A stretch of DNA of 35,938 nucleotides from the NCBI GenBank assembly GCA_964603455.1, contig CAZRVL010000018.1:1-35938 (forward strand). Reading direction: 5' to 3'. Below are positions 29,021 to 35,938 of the stretch, one piece after another. A program made the position numbers and the translations under genes. The notes below the pieces were generated by a model that was not told where the DNA came from, searched no databases, and was given only the letters and a program-made list of their open reading frames with translations. Numbering within the stretch: position 1 is the stretch's first letter; the number at the start of each line of letters is the position of its first letter. This stretch comes from Flemingiibacterium sp964603455 (GTDB taxonomy: Bacteria > Bacillota > Clostridia > Oscillospirales > CAG-272).

Positions 29021-29952
29021 TGACTAACCGCATCACAGAGCTGCTCGGCACAAAATATCCGCTCATGCAGGGTGGAATGGCGTGGATCGCCGATGGAAAG
29101 CTTGCCGCTGCCGTTTCGGAGGCAGGCGGACTCGGAATAATCTCCGCTATGAATATCGAACAGCTCAGAAATGAGATCAAAATTGCGCGTTCGCTGACAG
29201 ACAAACCTTTCGGAGTAAATATAATGCTCCAAAGCAAGTTCGTTGACGAGGCGGCTGATATAATTGCCGAAGAAAAGGTTGCCGTTGTAACGACCGGAGC
29301 TGGTATGCCGACAAAGTATATGGACGCATGGCTTTCCGCCGGAACGAAGGTCATCCCGGTGATTGCGTCGGTGTCGATGGCACGTATGATGGAAAAGCTC
29401 GGAGCTCACGCGGTAGTCGCGGAGGGACAGGAATCGGGCGGTCACATCGGAGAGCTTACGACGATGGCACTTGTGCCGCAGGTCTGCGATGCTGTAAAGA
29501 TACCGGTCATTGCTGCCGGTGGAATTGCCGATGGACGCGGAGTTGCCGCTTCGTTCATGCTCGGAGCTGAGGGCGTTCAGATAGGAACGAGATTTCTGTG
29601 TGCTTCCGAATGCTCGGTGCATGAGAATTACAAGAAGGCGGTGCTCGATGCCTCGGACATTTCGACTGTAACTACCGGAAGAAGATTCGGTGGTAACACC
29701 TGTCGCTGCATAAAGAACAAATTCGCACGCGAATTTTTAAAGAAGGAATACGCACCCGAAGCAACTTCCGACAGCGTTGCCGAGCTTGGTGTCGGCGCAC
29801 TCAGACGTGCAGCGGTCGAGGGCGATGTCAAGGAAGGATGCGTATTGGCAGGTCAGATCTCCGGAATGGTCAACAAGATCGAGCCGGCTGCCGATATGAT
29901 CGAGCAGATAATGACGAGAGCCGAAGAGCTTCTGAAAGGAATGTCGAAATGA
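29020..29952 (+). CDS. fabK: Enoyl-ACP reductase II, FMN dependent
   Basis: A 310-residue TIM-barrel FMN enzyme of the FabK/nitronate monooxygenase group that reduces trans-2-enoyl-ACP. Visible are YPLMQGGMAWIADGKLAAAV (FMN site), the catalytic histidine H142 in ESGGHIGE, and AAGGIADGRGVAA plus GAEGVQIGTRF for phosphate binding. Position between acpP and fabD is the usual Clostridial order, which supports FabK over nitronate monooxygenase. No fabI is in the window. Confidence 0.95.
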   Translation: MTNRITELLGTKYPLMQGGMAWIADGKLAAAVSEAGGLGIISAMNIEQLRNEIKIARSLTDKPFGVNIMLQSKFVDEAADIIAEEKVAVVTTGAGMPTKYMDAWLSAGTKVIPVIASVSMARMMEKLGAHAVVAEGQESGGHIGELTTMALVPQVCDAVKIPVIAAGGIADGRGVAASFMLGAEGVQIGTRFLCASECSVHENYKKAVLDASDISTVTTGRRFGGNTCRCIKNKFAREFLKKEYAPEATSDSVAELGVGALRRAAVEGDVKEGCVLAGQISGMVNKIEPAADMIEQIMTRAEELLKGMSK

Positions 29953-30830
29953 GCAAAACAGCATTTATTTTTCCGGGGCAGGGCGCACAGTTTCCCGGAA
30001 TGGGCAAGGGCTTTGACAGCCGCATATTTGAGATCGCCGAAAAAATAAAGCCGGGCATAACTGCGCTTTGCTTTGAAGGCGATGCGGCTGAGCTCAAGCT
30101 CACGCAAAACGCACAGCCCTGTCTGTATATGGCTGAGATCGCCGCTGCCGAAGCACTTATCGAGCGCGGGATAAAGCCGGATATGACTGCCGGATTTTCG
30201 TTCGGCGAGATAACCGCTCTTGCATTCGCAGGTGCATTCAGTATCGAGGATGGTTTCAGGATCGCATTGAAGCGAGGCGAGCTTATGTCAAATTCTCCTG
30301 CCGACACCGGCATGGCGGCTATATTGAAGCTGCCGAACGAGACGGTCGAGGAGATATGCGAAAGACATGGCTTGTACCCCGTGAATTACAATTGCCCCGG
30401 TCAGGTGTCGATTTCGGGAAAGAGCGAGGCACTTAAGGAATCGCGTGCCGATTTCGTGGCTGCCGGCGGACGCTTTGCACCGCTCGCGGTCAGCGGAGCT
30501 TTCCATTCTCCGTATATGAACGCGGCATCTGTCGGATTTGCTGAATTTTTGTCCGACTGCGATATTAAGACACCGACACTTCCGGTATGGTCGAATCTCG
30601 ATGGCGAAAGCTACGATGAGAATATCCGTGACCGTATGTCGAATCAGGTCAATCATCCTGTCCGCTGGGAAAAGCTAATACGCAATATGAACGCTGCCGG
30701 AGCCGAGCTGTTCATCGAGATAGGTCCGGGTGACACGCTCACAAAGCTCGGTGCGCGCATACTTCCCGAGGCACGCTTTATCCATGTCTCGACACCCGAG
30801 GAGGTCGCTGATGTACAATATAACGCTTGA
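29949..30830 (+). CDS. fabD: Malonyl-CoA:ACP transacylase
   Basis: A 293-residue FabD that loads malonyl groups onto ACP. FPGQGAQFPGMGKG lies at the N-terminus, the nucleophile is S84 in GFSFGE (the family usually has GHSLGE, so the preceding residue is Phe instead of His), and the catalytic histidine is in GAFHSPYM. ATG 29949 overlaps the fabK stop (ATGA); the frame is open further upstream but only within fabK. Its last 20 bases overlap fabG. Confidence 0.95.
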   Translation: MSKTAFIFPGQGAQFPGMGKGFDSRIFEIAEKIKPGITALCFEGDAAELKLTQNAQPCLYMAEIAAAEALIERGIKPDMTAGFSFGEITALAFAGAFSIEDGFRIALKRGELMSNSPADTGMAAILKLPNETVEEICERHGLYPVNYNCPGQVSISGKSEALKESRADFVAAGGRFAPLAVSGAFHSPYMNAASVGFAEFLSDCDIKTPTLPVWSNLDGESYDENIRDRMSNQVNHPVRWEKLIRNMNAAGAELFIEIGPGDTLTKLGARILPEARFIHVSTPEEVADVQYNA

Positions 30831-31536
30831 CGGCAAAACTGTTCTTGTGACCGGCGGTTCGAGAGGTATCGGACGCGCTGTTTGCGAGGCATTTGCCAAG
30901 GCCGGTGCGAATGTCGCTTTGACATATTCCGGAAATGAGGAGGCTGCGGCTGAGGTCGTTGAATTGCTTTCTGCCGAGGGAGTCAAGGCTGAGGCGTTCA
31001 AGTGTCAGGTCGAGGATTCCGCATCGGTCGATGAGACCGTTTCGAAGGTCGTTGAGGTCTTCGGAGGTATAGATATTCTGGTGAACAATGCCGGAATAAA
31101 TCGCGATAAGCTGCTCATTTCGATGAAGGAAGAGGATTTTGACAAGGTTATTGCGGTCGATCTGAAGGGCGCGTACAATATGCTTCGCAAGGTCGCTCCG
31201 CTGCTCGTCCGCCGCCGTTCGGGAAAGATAATCAACATAAGCTCTGTAGCAGGTGTTGACGGAAATGCCGGACAGGTGAATTATTCGGCGGCTAAGGCGG
31301 GACTTATCGGAATGACGAAATCGGCGGCTAAAGAATTGGCGGCGCGGAATATCTGCGTAAATGCGATCGCGCCGGGATTTGTTGCTACGGATATGACTGT
31401 CGGACTTGAAGAGGCTGCTAAGGCTGTGCCGCTCGGTCGTATGGGTCGCCCGGATGAGATCGCCGCACTCGCGGTATTCCTTGCGAGTGCAGACTATATT
31501 ACCGGAGAAGTTATCAGAATAGACGGAGGTCTTTAA
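30811..31536 (+). CDS. fabG: 3-oxoacyl-ACP reductase
   Basis: A 241-residue short-chain dehydrogenase that reduces beta-ketoacyl-ACP with NADPH. TGGSRGIG (14-21) binds the cofactor, NNAG follows, and S144, Y158 and K162 (YSAAK) form the catalytic set. ATG 30811 is chosen because GAGGAGG lies directly upstream and the protein then starts at the first Rossmann strand; it overlaps the end of fabD by 20 bases. The stop overlaps the fabF start (TAATG). Confidence 0.96.
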   Translation: MYNITLDGKTVLVTGGSRGIGRAVCEAFAKAGANVALTYSGNEEAAAEVVELLSAEGVKAEAFKCQVEDSASVDETVSKVVEVFGGIDILVNNAGINRDKLLISMKEEDFDKVIAVDLKGAYNMLRKVAPLLVRRRSGKIINISSVAGVDGNAGQVNYSAAKAGLIGMTKSAAKELAARNICVNAIAPGFVATDMTVGLEEAAKAVPLGRMGRPDEIAALAVFLASADYITGEVIRIDGGL

Positions 31537-32750
31537 TGAAACGTGTTGTTGTTACCGGCATGGGAGCTGTGACTCCGATCGGATGCTCGGTTGATGAATA
31601 TGTTGATGCGCTGTTTGCCGGAAAGAACGGTATCGGACGCATAACTCATTTTGATGTCGCCGATTCAAAATATACTTTGGCGGCTGAACTCAAGGATTTC
31701 GATCCGCTTAAGAGACTGGACAAATCCTTTGTAAGAAAGAACGATCCCTTCGTGGTCTATGCCGCATATGCAGCGGACGAGGCTATGGAGATGTCGGGCA
31801 TTGAAGGAAAAATCGAGCCTGAGGAGCTCGGTGTTTACATCGGCTCGGGTATCGGAGGCTTTGACACATTTTGTCATGAGCATTCGACTCTTCTCGAAAG
31901 CGGTGCAAGACGTGTAGCTCCGCAGTTCATCCCAAAGATGATCTCGAATATCGCGGCGGCAAACGTTGCGATAAGACACAATGCGCATGGTCCTTGTATG
32001 GCTCATGTTACCGCTTGTGCGACCTCATCGACTGCTATCGGTGAAGGCTACAGAGCTATAATGTGTGGTGCTGCGAAGGCTATGCTCTGCGGCGGAAGTG
32101 AAGCTACTATATATCCGTTGGCAGTTGCAGGCTTTGCAAACTGCATGGCACTTTCGGCAGCCGATGATCCCAATGCGGCATCTCTGCCCTTTGATGCGAG
32201 ACGTGCCGGATTTGTAATGGGCGAGGGCGCGGCTGTTCTAATGCTCGAAGAATATGAGCATGCTGTAGAGCGCGGTGCGAATATACTTGCCGAGATAGTC
32301 GGATACGGAACTACCTGCGATGCTCACCATGTCACAGCTCCCGATCCGTCCGCGAAGGATGTCGCGAGAGCGATAAAGCTTGCACTTCCCGAAGAATATT
32401 CGAATGTGTATTATAACGCTCACGGAACCGGAACGAAGCTAAATGACCTCACTGAGACCTCGGCTCTCAAGCAGGTATTCGGCGAGAATGCTTCGAAGCT
32501 TCATGTAAGCTCTACAAAGTCGATGACCGGACATATGCTCGGTGCTGCCGGCGGTGCTGAGGCGATAGCTTGCATAGCTGCTCTGAACCGTGGCATGATC
32601 CCACCGACTATCAATTTGAATGAGCCTGATCCGGAATGCGATCTTGATTACACTCCGAACACGGCAGTCAAGGCTGACATAGATGTTGCGCTTTCGGCAT
32701 CGCTCGGCTTTGGCGGTCACAATGTATGCCTGGCATTCAAAAAGGTTTGA
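31536..32750 (+). CDS. fabF: Beta-ketoacyl-ACP synthase II
   Basis: A 404-residue KAS II that elongates acyl-ACP with malonyl-ACP. The nucleophile is C161 in VTACATSSTAIG; histidines are in NAHGTGT and TGHMLGAAGG. GFGGHNVCLAF closes the fold. The start overlaps the fabG stop. fabZ follows after one base. In many Clostridial operons accB sits between fabF and fabZ; here it is absent. Confidence 0.97.
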   Translation: MKRVVVTGMGAVTPIGCSVDEYVDALFAGKNGIGRITHFDVADSKYTLAAELKDFDPLKRLDKSFVRKNDPFVVYAAYAADEAMEMSGIEGKIEPEELGVYIGSGIGGFDTFCHEHSTLLESGARRVAPQFIPKMISNIAAANVAIRHNAHGPCMAHVTACATSSTAIGEGYRAIMCGAAKAMLCGGSEATIYPLAVAGFANCMALSAADDPNAASLPFDARRAGFVMGEGAAVLMLEEYEHAVERGANILAEIVGYGTTCDAHHVTAPDPSAKDVARAIKLALPEEYSNVYYNAHGTGTKLNDLTETSALKQVFGENASKLHVSSTKSMTGHMLGAAGGAEAIACIAALNRGMIPPTINLNEPDPECDLDYTPNTAVKADIDVALSASLGFGGHNVCLAFKKV

Positions 32751-32751
32751 T

Positions 32752-33192
32752 ATGACGCACGAGGAAATAAAGAAATATCTCCCTCACCGTGATGCGATGC
32801 TGCTCATCGGTGAGGTCGAGGTCGAAGAACGCGATGGCGTGAAATTCGCGCTCGGAAATACCCATATAAACGGTGATGAATGGTTCTTACAGGGGCATTT
32901 TCCCGAACATCCGGTAGTTCCCGGAGTCATACTTTGCGAGATAATGGCGCAGAGCTGCTGCCTTATCTGCGACACAGCCGGCGGACTTCCGTTCTTTGCC
33001 GGAATAAAGAATGCGAAATTCCGTCATCAGGTGCGTCCGGGCGATGTTTTTGAGACCGAATGCTCGATAGTCCGTTCACTCGGTGAGCTTTATATGGCTA
33101 AGGGTGTCGGATATGTGAGAAACGAAAACGGAGAGCGTGAGGTCGCACTCGAAGCCGAATTTTCGTTCGTCTGCAAGAAGGACGCAGAGTAA
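32752..33192 (+). CDS. fabZ: 3-hydroxyacyl-ACP dehydratase
   Basis: A 146-residue hot-dog-fold dehydratase. The active site is H49 in QGHFPEHPVVPGVI with E63 in LCEIMAQ. No fabA or fabM is present, so the route to unsaturated fatty acids, if any, is elsewhere. ATG 32752 lies one base after the fabF stop; the frame is open upstream only inside fabF. In many relatives accC follows; here accD follows after 24 bases. Confidence 0.95.
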   Translation: MTHEEIKKYLPHRDAMLLIGEVEVEERDGVKFALGNTHINGDEWFLQGHFPEHPVVPGVILCEIMAQSCCLICDTAGGLPFFAGIKNAKFRHQVRPGDVFETECSIVRSLGELYMAKGVGYVRNENGEREVALEAEFSFVCKKDAE

Positions 33193-33216
33193 AGCTGTAC
33201 TTTTAAGGAAAAGAAA

Positions 33217-34038
33217 ATGTTTGAAACACTTAAACAAAAGATATTCGGAATAGTTACTCCGCCGAAGCCTGTCGTTTGTCCGTCCTGTAAAAAGGAGATA
33301 CCCGGCAAGGATATTAAAGAGGCGCATTATATTTGTCCCGAATGCGGAAAATATCTGCGTGTTTCGGCGCGTGACAGAATAGAAATGACGGTAGACAAGG
33401 GCAGCTTCAAGGAAATGTTCAACGAGCTGACAAGCCGAGATTTTTTGAACTTTCCGGGCTATTCCGAAAAGCTGAAGTCGGCTTCCGAGAGCCTTGGAGA
33501 GAATGATGCGGTCGTCTGCGGAACTGCTTCGATAGGCGGTGTGAAGACTGCGATATTCGTCATGGATTCACGCTTCATAATGGCAAGTATGGGTTCGGTC
33601 GTCGGCGAAAAGATCACTCGAACTTTTGAATATGCGACTAAGAAAAAGCTGCCTGTTATCGGCTTCACCGCTTCGGGCGGTGCGAGAATGCAGGAGGGCA
33701 TAATCTCTCTCATGCAGATGGCAAAGGTCAGCGGAGCGGTCGGAAAGCATTCCGAAGCCGGACTGCTTTATGTTACCGTTCTGACAGATCCTACGACCGG
33801 AGGAGTTACGGCAAGCTTTGCTATGCAGGGTGACATACTCATAGCCGAGCCGGGTGCGCTCATCGGCTTTGCCGGAAGGCGTGTCGTTGAGCAGACCACC
33901 GGAACATCGCTTCCCGACAACTTCCAGAAGGCTGAATTTTTATTAAAGCATGGATTTATCGACAGCATAGTCAGCCGTGACAAGATGACTGAGGTGCTTT
34001 GCGATATTCTGCGCTGCCACGAGGTTAAAGTTTCATGA
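33217..34038 (+). CDS. accD: Acetyl-CoA carboxylase carboxyltransferase subunit beta
   Basis: A 273-residue AccD with the N-terminal zinc ribbon C21-x2-C24 ... C40-x2-C43 and a crotonase-fold carboxyltransferase domain (TASGGARMQEG, LTDPTTGGVTASFA, LIGFAGRRVVEQT). It pairs with AccA to move CO2 from carboxybiotin to acetyl-CoA, giving malonyl-CoA. AAGGAAAAG lies before the ATG. Its stop overlaps accA (ATGATG). Confidence 0.96.
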   Translation: MFETLKQKIFGIVTPPKPVVCPSCKKEIPGKDIKEAHYICPECGKYLRVSARDRIEMTVDKGSFKEMFNELTSRDFLNFPGYSEKLKSASESLGENDAVVCGTASIGGVKTAIFVMDSRFIMASMGSVVGEKITRTFEYATKKKLPVIGFTASGGARMQEGIISLMQMAKVSGAVGKHSEAGLLYVTVLTDPTTGGVTASFAMQGDILIAEPGALIGFAGRRVVEQTTGTSLPDNFQKAEFLLKHGFIDSIVSRDKMTEVLCDILRCHEVKVS

Positions 34039-34820
34039 TGAATGCAGGAGATAAGCTGCGTGCGGCACGTATGAACCATCGTCCGGGCGGAGTCGATTAT
34101 ATAAACAAACTCATAGAATCGAGAGTCGAGCTTCACGGCGACCGCAGATTCGGCGATGATCTTGCGATAGTAGGCGGTATCGGGATGCTTTCGGGCATTC
34201 CGGTGACATATATCGCGACTGACAAGGGTACAGATCTCTCCGAGCGCATTGAACGCAATTTCGGCTGTCCGAAGCCCGAAGGCTATCGTAAGGCTCTGAG
34301 ACTTATGAAGCAGGCTGAAAAATTCGGCAGACCGGTAATATGCTTTGTCGATACGCAAGGTGCATGGTGTGGTGCGGATGCGGAAGAGCGCGGACAGGGC
34401 GAAGCTATCGCCGAGTGCATAATGACTATGATGGGACTGAGAGTTCCGGTCATATCGGTGCTTACCGGCGAAGGCGGAAGCGGCGGTGCATTGGCTCTGG
34501 CATCTGCCGACAAGGTTTATATGCTTGAAAATGCGATATATTCGGTAATATCTCCGGAGGGCTGCGCTTCTATACTTTGGAAGGACAGCTCAAAGGTCGC
34601 TGATGCTGCCGAGGCTCTTCACATCACAGCTGAGGACATGAAGAATTTCGGAGTTGCCGATGAGGTTATCGCCGAGGATTTCGAGCATTTCGATGATATG
34701 TGCGAGAATATACGCAAGCTTATGGTCGATGAACTCAGCAAGCTTACACGTGTATCGGGTGAGCTTTTAGCCGAGAGCCGTTATGAAAGATTCAGAAAAT
34801 TCGGAATATTCGGCGAATGA
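34035..34820 (+). CDS. accA: Acetyl-CoA carboxylase carboxyltransferase subunit alpha
   Basis: A 261-residue AccA: ELHGDRRFGDDLAIVGGIG, PEGYRKALRLMKQAEKFG, CFVDTQGAWCGADAEERGQG and GEGGSGGALAL are all typical. It is shorter than the E. coli protein because the N-terminal helical extension is reduced, as in other Clostridia. Last gene of the operon. The biotin carrier (accB) and biotin carboxylase (accC) needed for a working enzyme are not in the window. Confidence 0.96.
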   Translation: MMNAGDKLRAARMNHRPGGVDYINKLIESRVELHGDRRFGDDLAIVGGIGMLSGIPVTYIATDKGTDLSERIERNFGCPKPEGYRKALRLMKQAEKFGRPVICFVDTQGAWCGADAEERGQGEAIAECIMTMMGLRVPVISVLTGEGGSGGALALASADKVYMLENAIYSVISPEGCASILWKDSSKVADAAEALHITAEDMKNFGVADEVIAEDFEHFDDMCENIRKLMVDELSKLTRVSGELLAESRYERFRKFGIFGE

Positions 34821-34846
34821 TCTGATATGATATAAGGAAAAGAAAT

Positions 34847-34876
34847 TGCCGCCTGTCGGAGCTCCGATGGGCGGTA
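34847..34876 (+). terminator. Terminator after the fatty acid operon
   Basis: TGCCGCC (34847-34853) pairs with GGCGGTA (34870-34876), with an inner TCGG/CCGA stem. A modestly T-rich tail (TTGTTATAAATTTATTT) follows. Confidence 0.7.
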
Positions 34877-34904
34877 TTGTTATAAATTTATTTACAATAA
34901 TCTA

Positions 34905-34933
34905 TTGAAAAAACTTTCAATAAAATGTATAAT
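34905..34933 (+). promoter_or_regulatory. Sigma-A promoter for DUF3737-like gene
   Basis: TTGAAA (34905-34910), 17-base spacer, TATAAT (34928-34933). GAAAGGA (34952-34958) lies 10 bases before the ATG. Confidence 0.85.
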
Positions 34934-34968
34934 TATATATAATAATAGTATGAAAGGAAATTTTTTAA

Positions 34969-35808
34969 ATGACTGAGATAAAAAATATAGTTTCGGATGA
35001 AGAACGTGCGCTGTATGCGGTATGTGACGCAAAAATAATCAATTGCAGCTTTGAAGGTCCTGCCGATGGCGAATCTGCGCTCAAGGAGTCGCGAAAAATA
35101 GATGTGTCTGAATGTAAATTCAATTTACGCTATCCGCTGTGGCATTCGCATGAATTTAAGCTTTCAAATTCTGTGATGACAGACACCTGCCGTGCGCCGC
35201 TTTGGTATTCGTGTGACGGAGTTATTTCTAACTGTAAGATCAATGGTGTAAAATGCCTTCGTGAATGTGATAATATAACGCTCGATAATGTTTCTGCCGT
35301 TTCTCCAGAATTTGGATGGAAGTGCCGAAAGGTCGATATTAACGACTGTGAGATAGAATCCGAGTACATATTTTTGGACTCTTCGGATATTAATGTGAAA
35401 AATTTGAAGCTCAAGGGAAAATATTCCTTCCAGTATGTTAAGAATGCGCATATTTCTGATTCTTTCTTCAATACGAAGGATTCATTCTGGCATGCCGAGA
35501 ATATCTTTATCGAAAATACCGAGATCGATGGCGAATATTTCGGTTGGTATTCGAAAAATCTGACCCTAAAAAATTGCACTATATCTGGAACTCAGCCATT
35601 CTGCTACTGCGAGAATCTGCGCCTTGAGAATTGCACGCTGATCGGATGCGACTTGGCGTTTGAATATTCGAGCGTGTTCGCAGATGTCAAGGGAGATATT
35701 GTTTCGGTCAAGAATCCGAAATTCGGAAAGATCACAGCCGATTCTATCGGTGAAGTCATAAAGGGCGGAAATGTCTACCCCTGCGACTGCGAGATAGTAA
35801 TAAGATAA
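34969..35808 (+). CDS. DUF3737-family right-handed beta-helix protein
   Basis: A 279-residue protein made of short repeated strands of the type (I/L)xNCxI..., e.g. IINCSFEGP, ISNCKINGVKCL, LKNCTISGTQPF, LENCTLIGCDL, which would stack into a right-handed parallel beta-helix. The WHSHEFKLSNSVMTD and PLWYSCDG segments match DUF3737 proteins common in gut Bacillota. It has no signal peptide or membrane segment. The biochemical function of the family is not known to me. It has its own promoter and terminator and no clear link to the fatty acid operon. Confidence 0.8.
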   Translation: MTEIKNIVSDEERALYAVCDAKIINCSFEGPADGESALKESRKIDVSECKFNLRYPLWHSHEFKLSNSVMTDTCRAPLWYSCDGVISNCKINGVKCLRECDNITLDNVSAVSPEFGWKCRKVDINDCEIESEYIFLDSSDINVKNLKLKGKYSFQYVKNAHISDSFFNTKDSFWHAENIFIENTEIDGEYFGWYSKNLTLKNCTISGTQPFCYCENLRLENCTLIGCDLAFEYSSVFADVKGDIVSVKNPKFGKITADSIGEVIKGGNVYPCDCEIVIR

Positions 35809-35839
35809 TATTGATCAAGAAACCGTTCAGATAATATAA

Positions 35840-35874
35840 AAATCCCCCAAAGGTCTTTGACCTTCGGGGGATTT
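35840..35874. terminator. Bidirectional terminator between convergent genes
   Basis: AAATCCCCC plus AAGGTC pair with GACCTT plus GGGGGATTT around a TTT loop, followed on the plus strand by TCGATTTTAT. It separates the DUF3737-like gene from the minus-strand gene entering at the window end. Confidence 0.85.
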
Positions 35875-35896
35875 CGATTTTATACAATAATGCTTT

Positions 35897-35938
35897 TTAT
35901 TTTTTGAGCTCCTCCAAAATGCCGTTCGTCATCGTGAA
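35897..35938 (-). CDS. C-terminal end of a minus-strand gene (partial)
   Basis: On the minus strand the last 42 bases read FTMTNGILEELKK then TAA (stop at 35899-35897). The frame is open to the window edge and the stop lies just before the bidirectional terminator, so this is very likely the end of a real gene. Too short to identify. Confidence 0.6.
   Translation of the reverse strand, partial: FTMTNGILEELKK

Overview
The window looks like part of an uncultured low-to-mid GC Bacillota genome of class Clostridia, probably a gut commensal. The reasons are consensus sigma-A promoters with 17-base spacers, AAAGGA-type ribosome binding sites, a T-box leader, FabK as enoyl reductase, and glycan-degrading genes (GH78, GH36, ROK kinase, an orphan sugar-binding lipoprotein). 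A run of 10 N at 6288-6297 shows it is a scaffolded draft or metagenome-assembled genome. No tRNA, rRNA, CRISPR array, insertion sequence or phage gene was found.

Layout. 1-1380: 3' part of a single-chain EtfB-EtfA fusion. 1559-3312: two tandem secreted CBM9-like proteins with very biased codon use. 3573-6188: GH78 alpha-L-rhamnosidase-like enzyme. 6367-7026: rhomboid-like membrane protein without the catalytic serine. 7142-12055: uvrB-uvrA. 12123-13873: a tryptophan T-box controlling a solitary trpB2-type gene. 14012-16514: AraC regulator, ROK sugar kinase and GmhA-like SIS isomerase. 16561-21899 (minus): tldD-pmbA followed by a TetM-like GTPase fused to a Rae1/YacP endoribonuclease domain. 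22026-24408 (minus): orphan solute-binding lipoprotein and a glycerophosphodiester phosphodiesterase. 24569-26491: GH36 alpha-galactosidase. 26713-27526 (minus): ECF sigma factor and its zinc-finger anti-sigma factor, divergent from 27724-34820, the fatty acid synthesis operon fabH-acpP-fabK-fabD-fabG-fabF-fabZ-accD-accA. 34969-35808: DUF3737-like beta-helix protein. 35897-35938: last 13 codons of a minus-strand gene.

How the parts may work together. The fatty acid operon is a nearly complete type II elongation pathway, but accB and accC are absent from their usual slots. The divergent sigma/anti-sigma pair shares an intergenic region with it that carries two outward-facing GTAACCTTT elements. 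This suggests that the ECF factor drives both itself and membrane lipid synthesis. The tldD-pmbA-TetM/Rae1 operon places a metalloprotease pair beside a protein predicted to bring an mRNA endonuclease to the ribosomal A site. That protein is the best candidate here for an undescribed system. A second unusual signal is a repeated start-site architecture at the GH78, uvrA and ROK genes: the Shine-Dalgarno sequence lies about 50 bases upstream of the ATG and is separated from it by a stem-loop.
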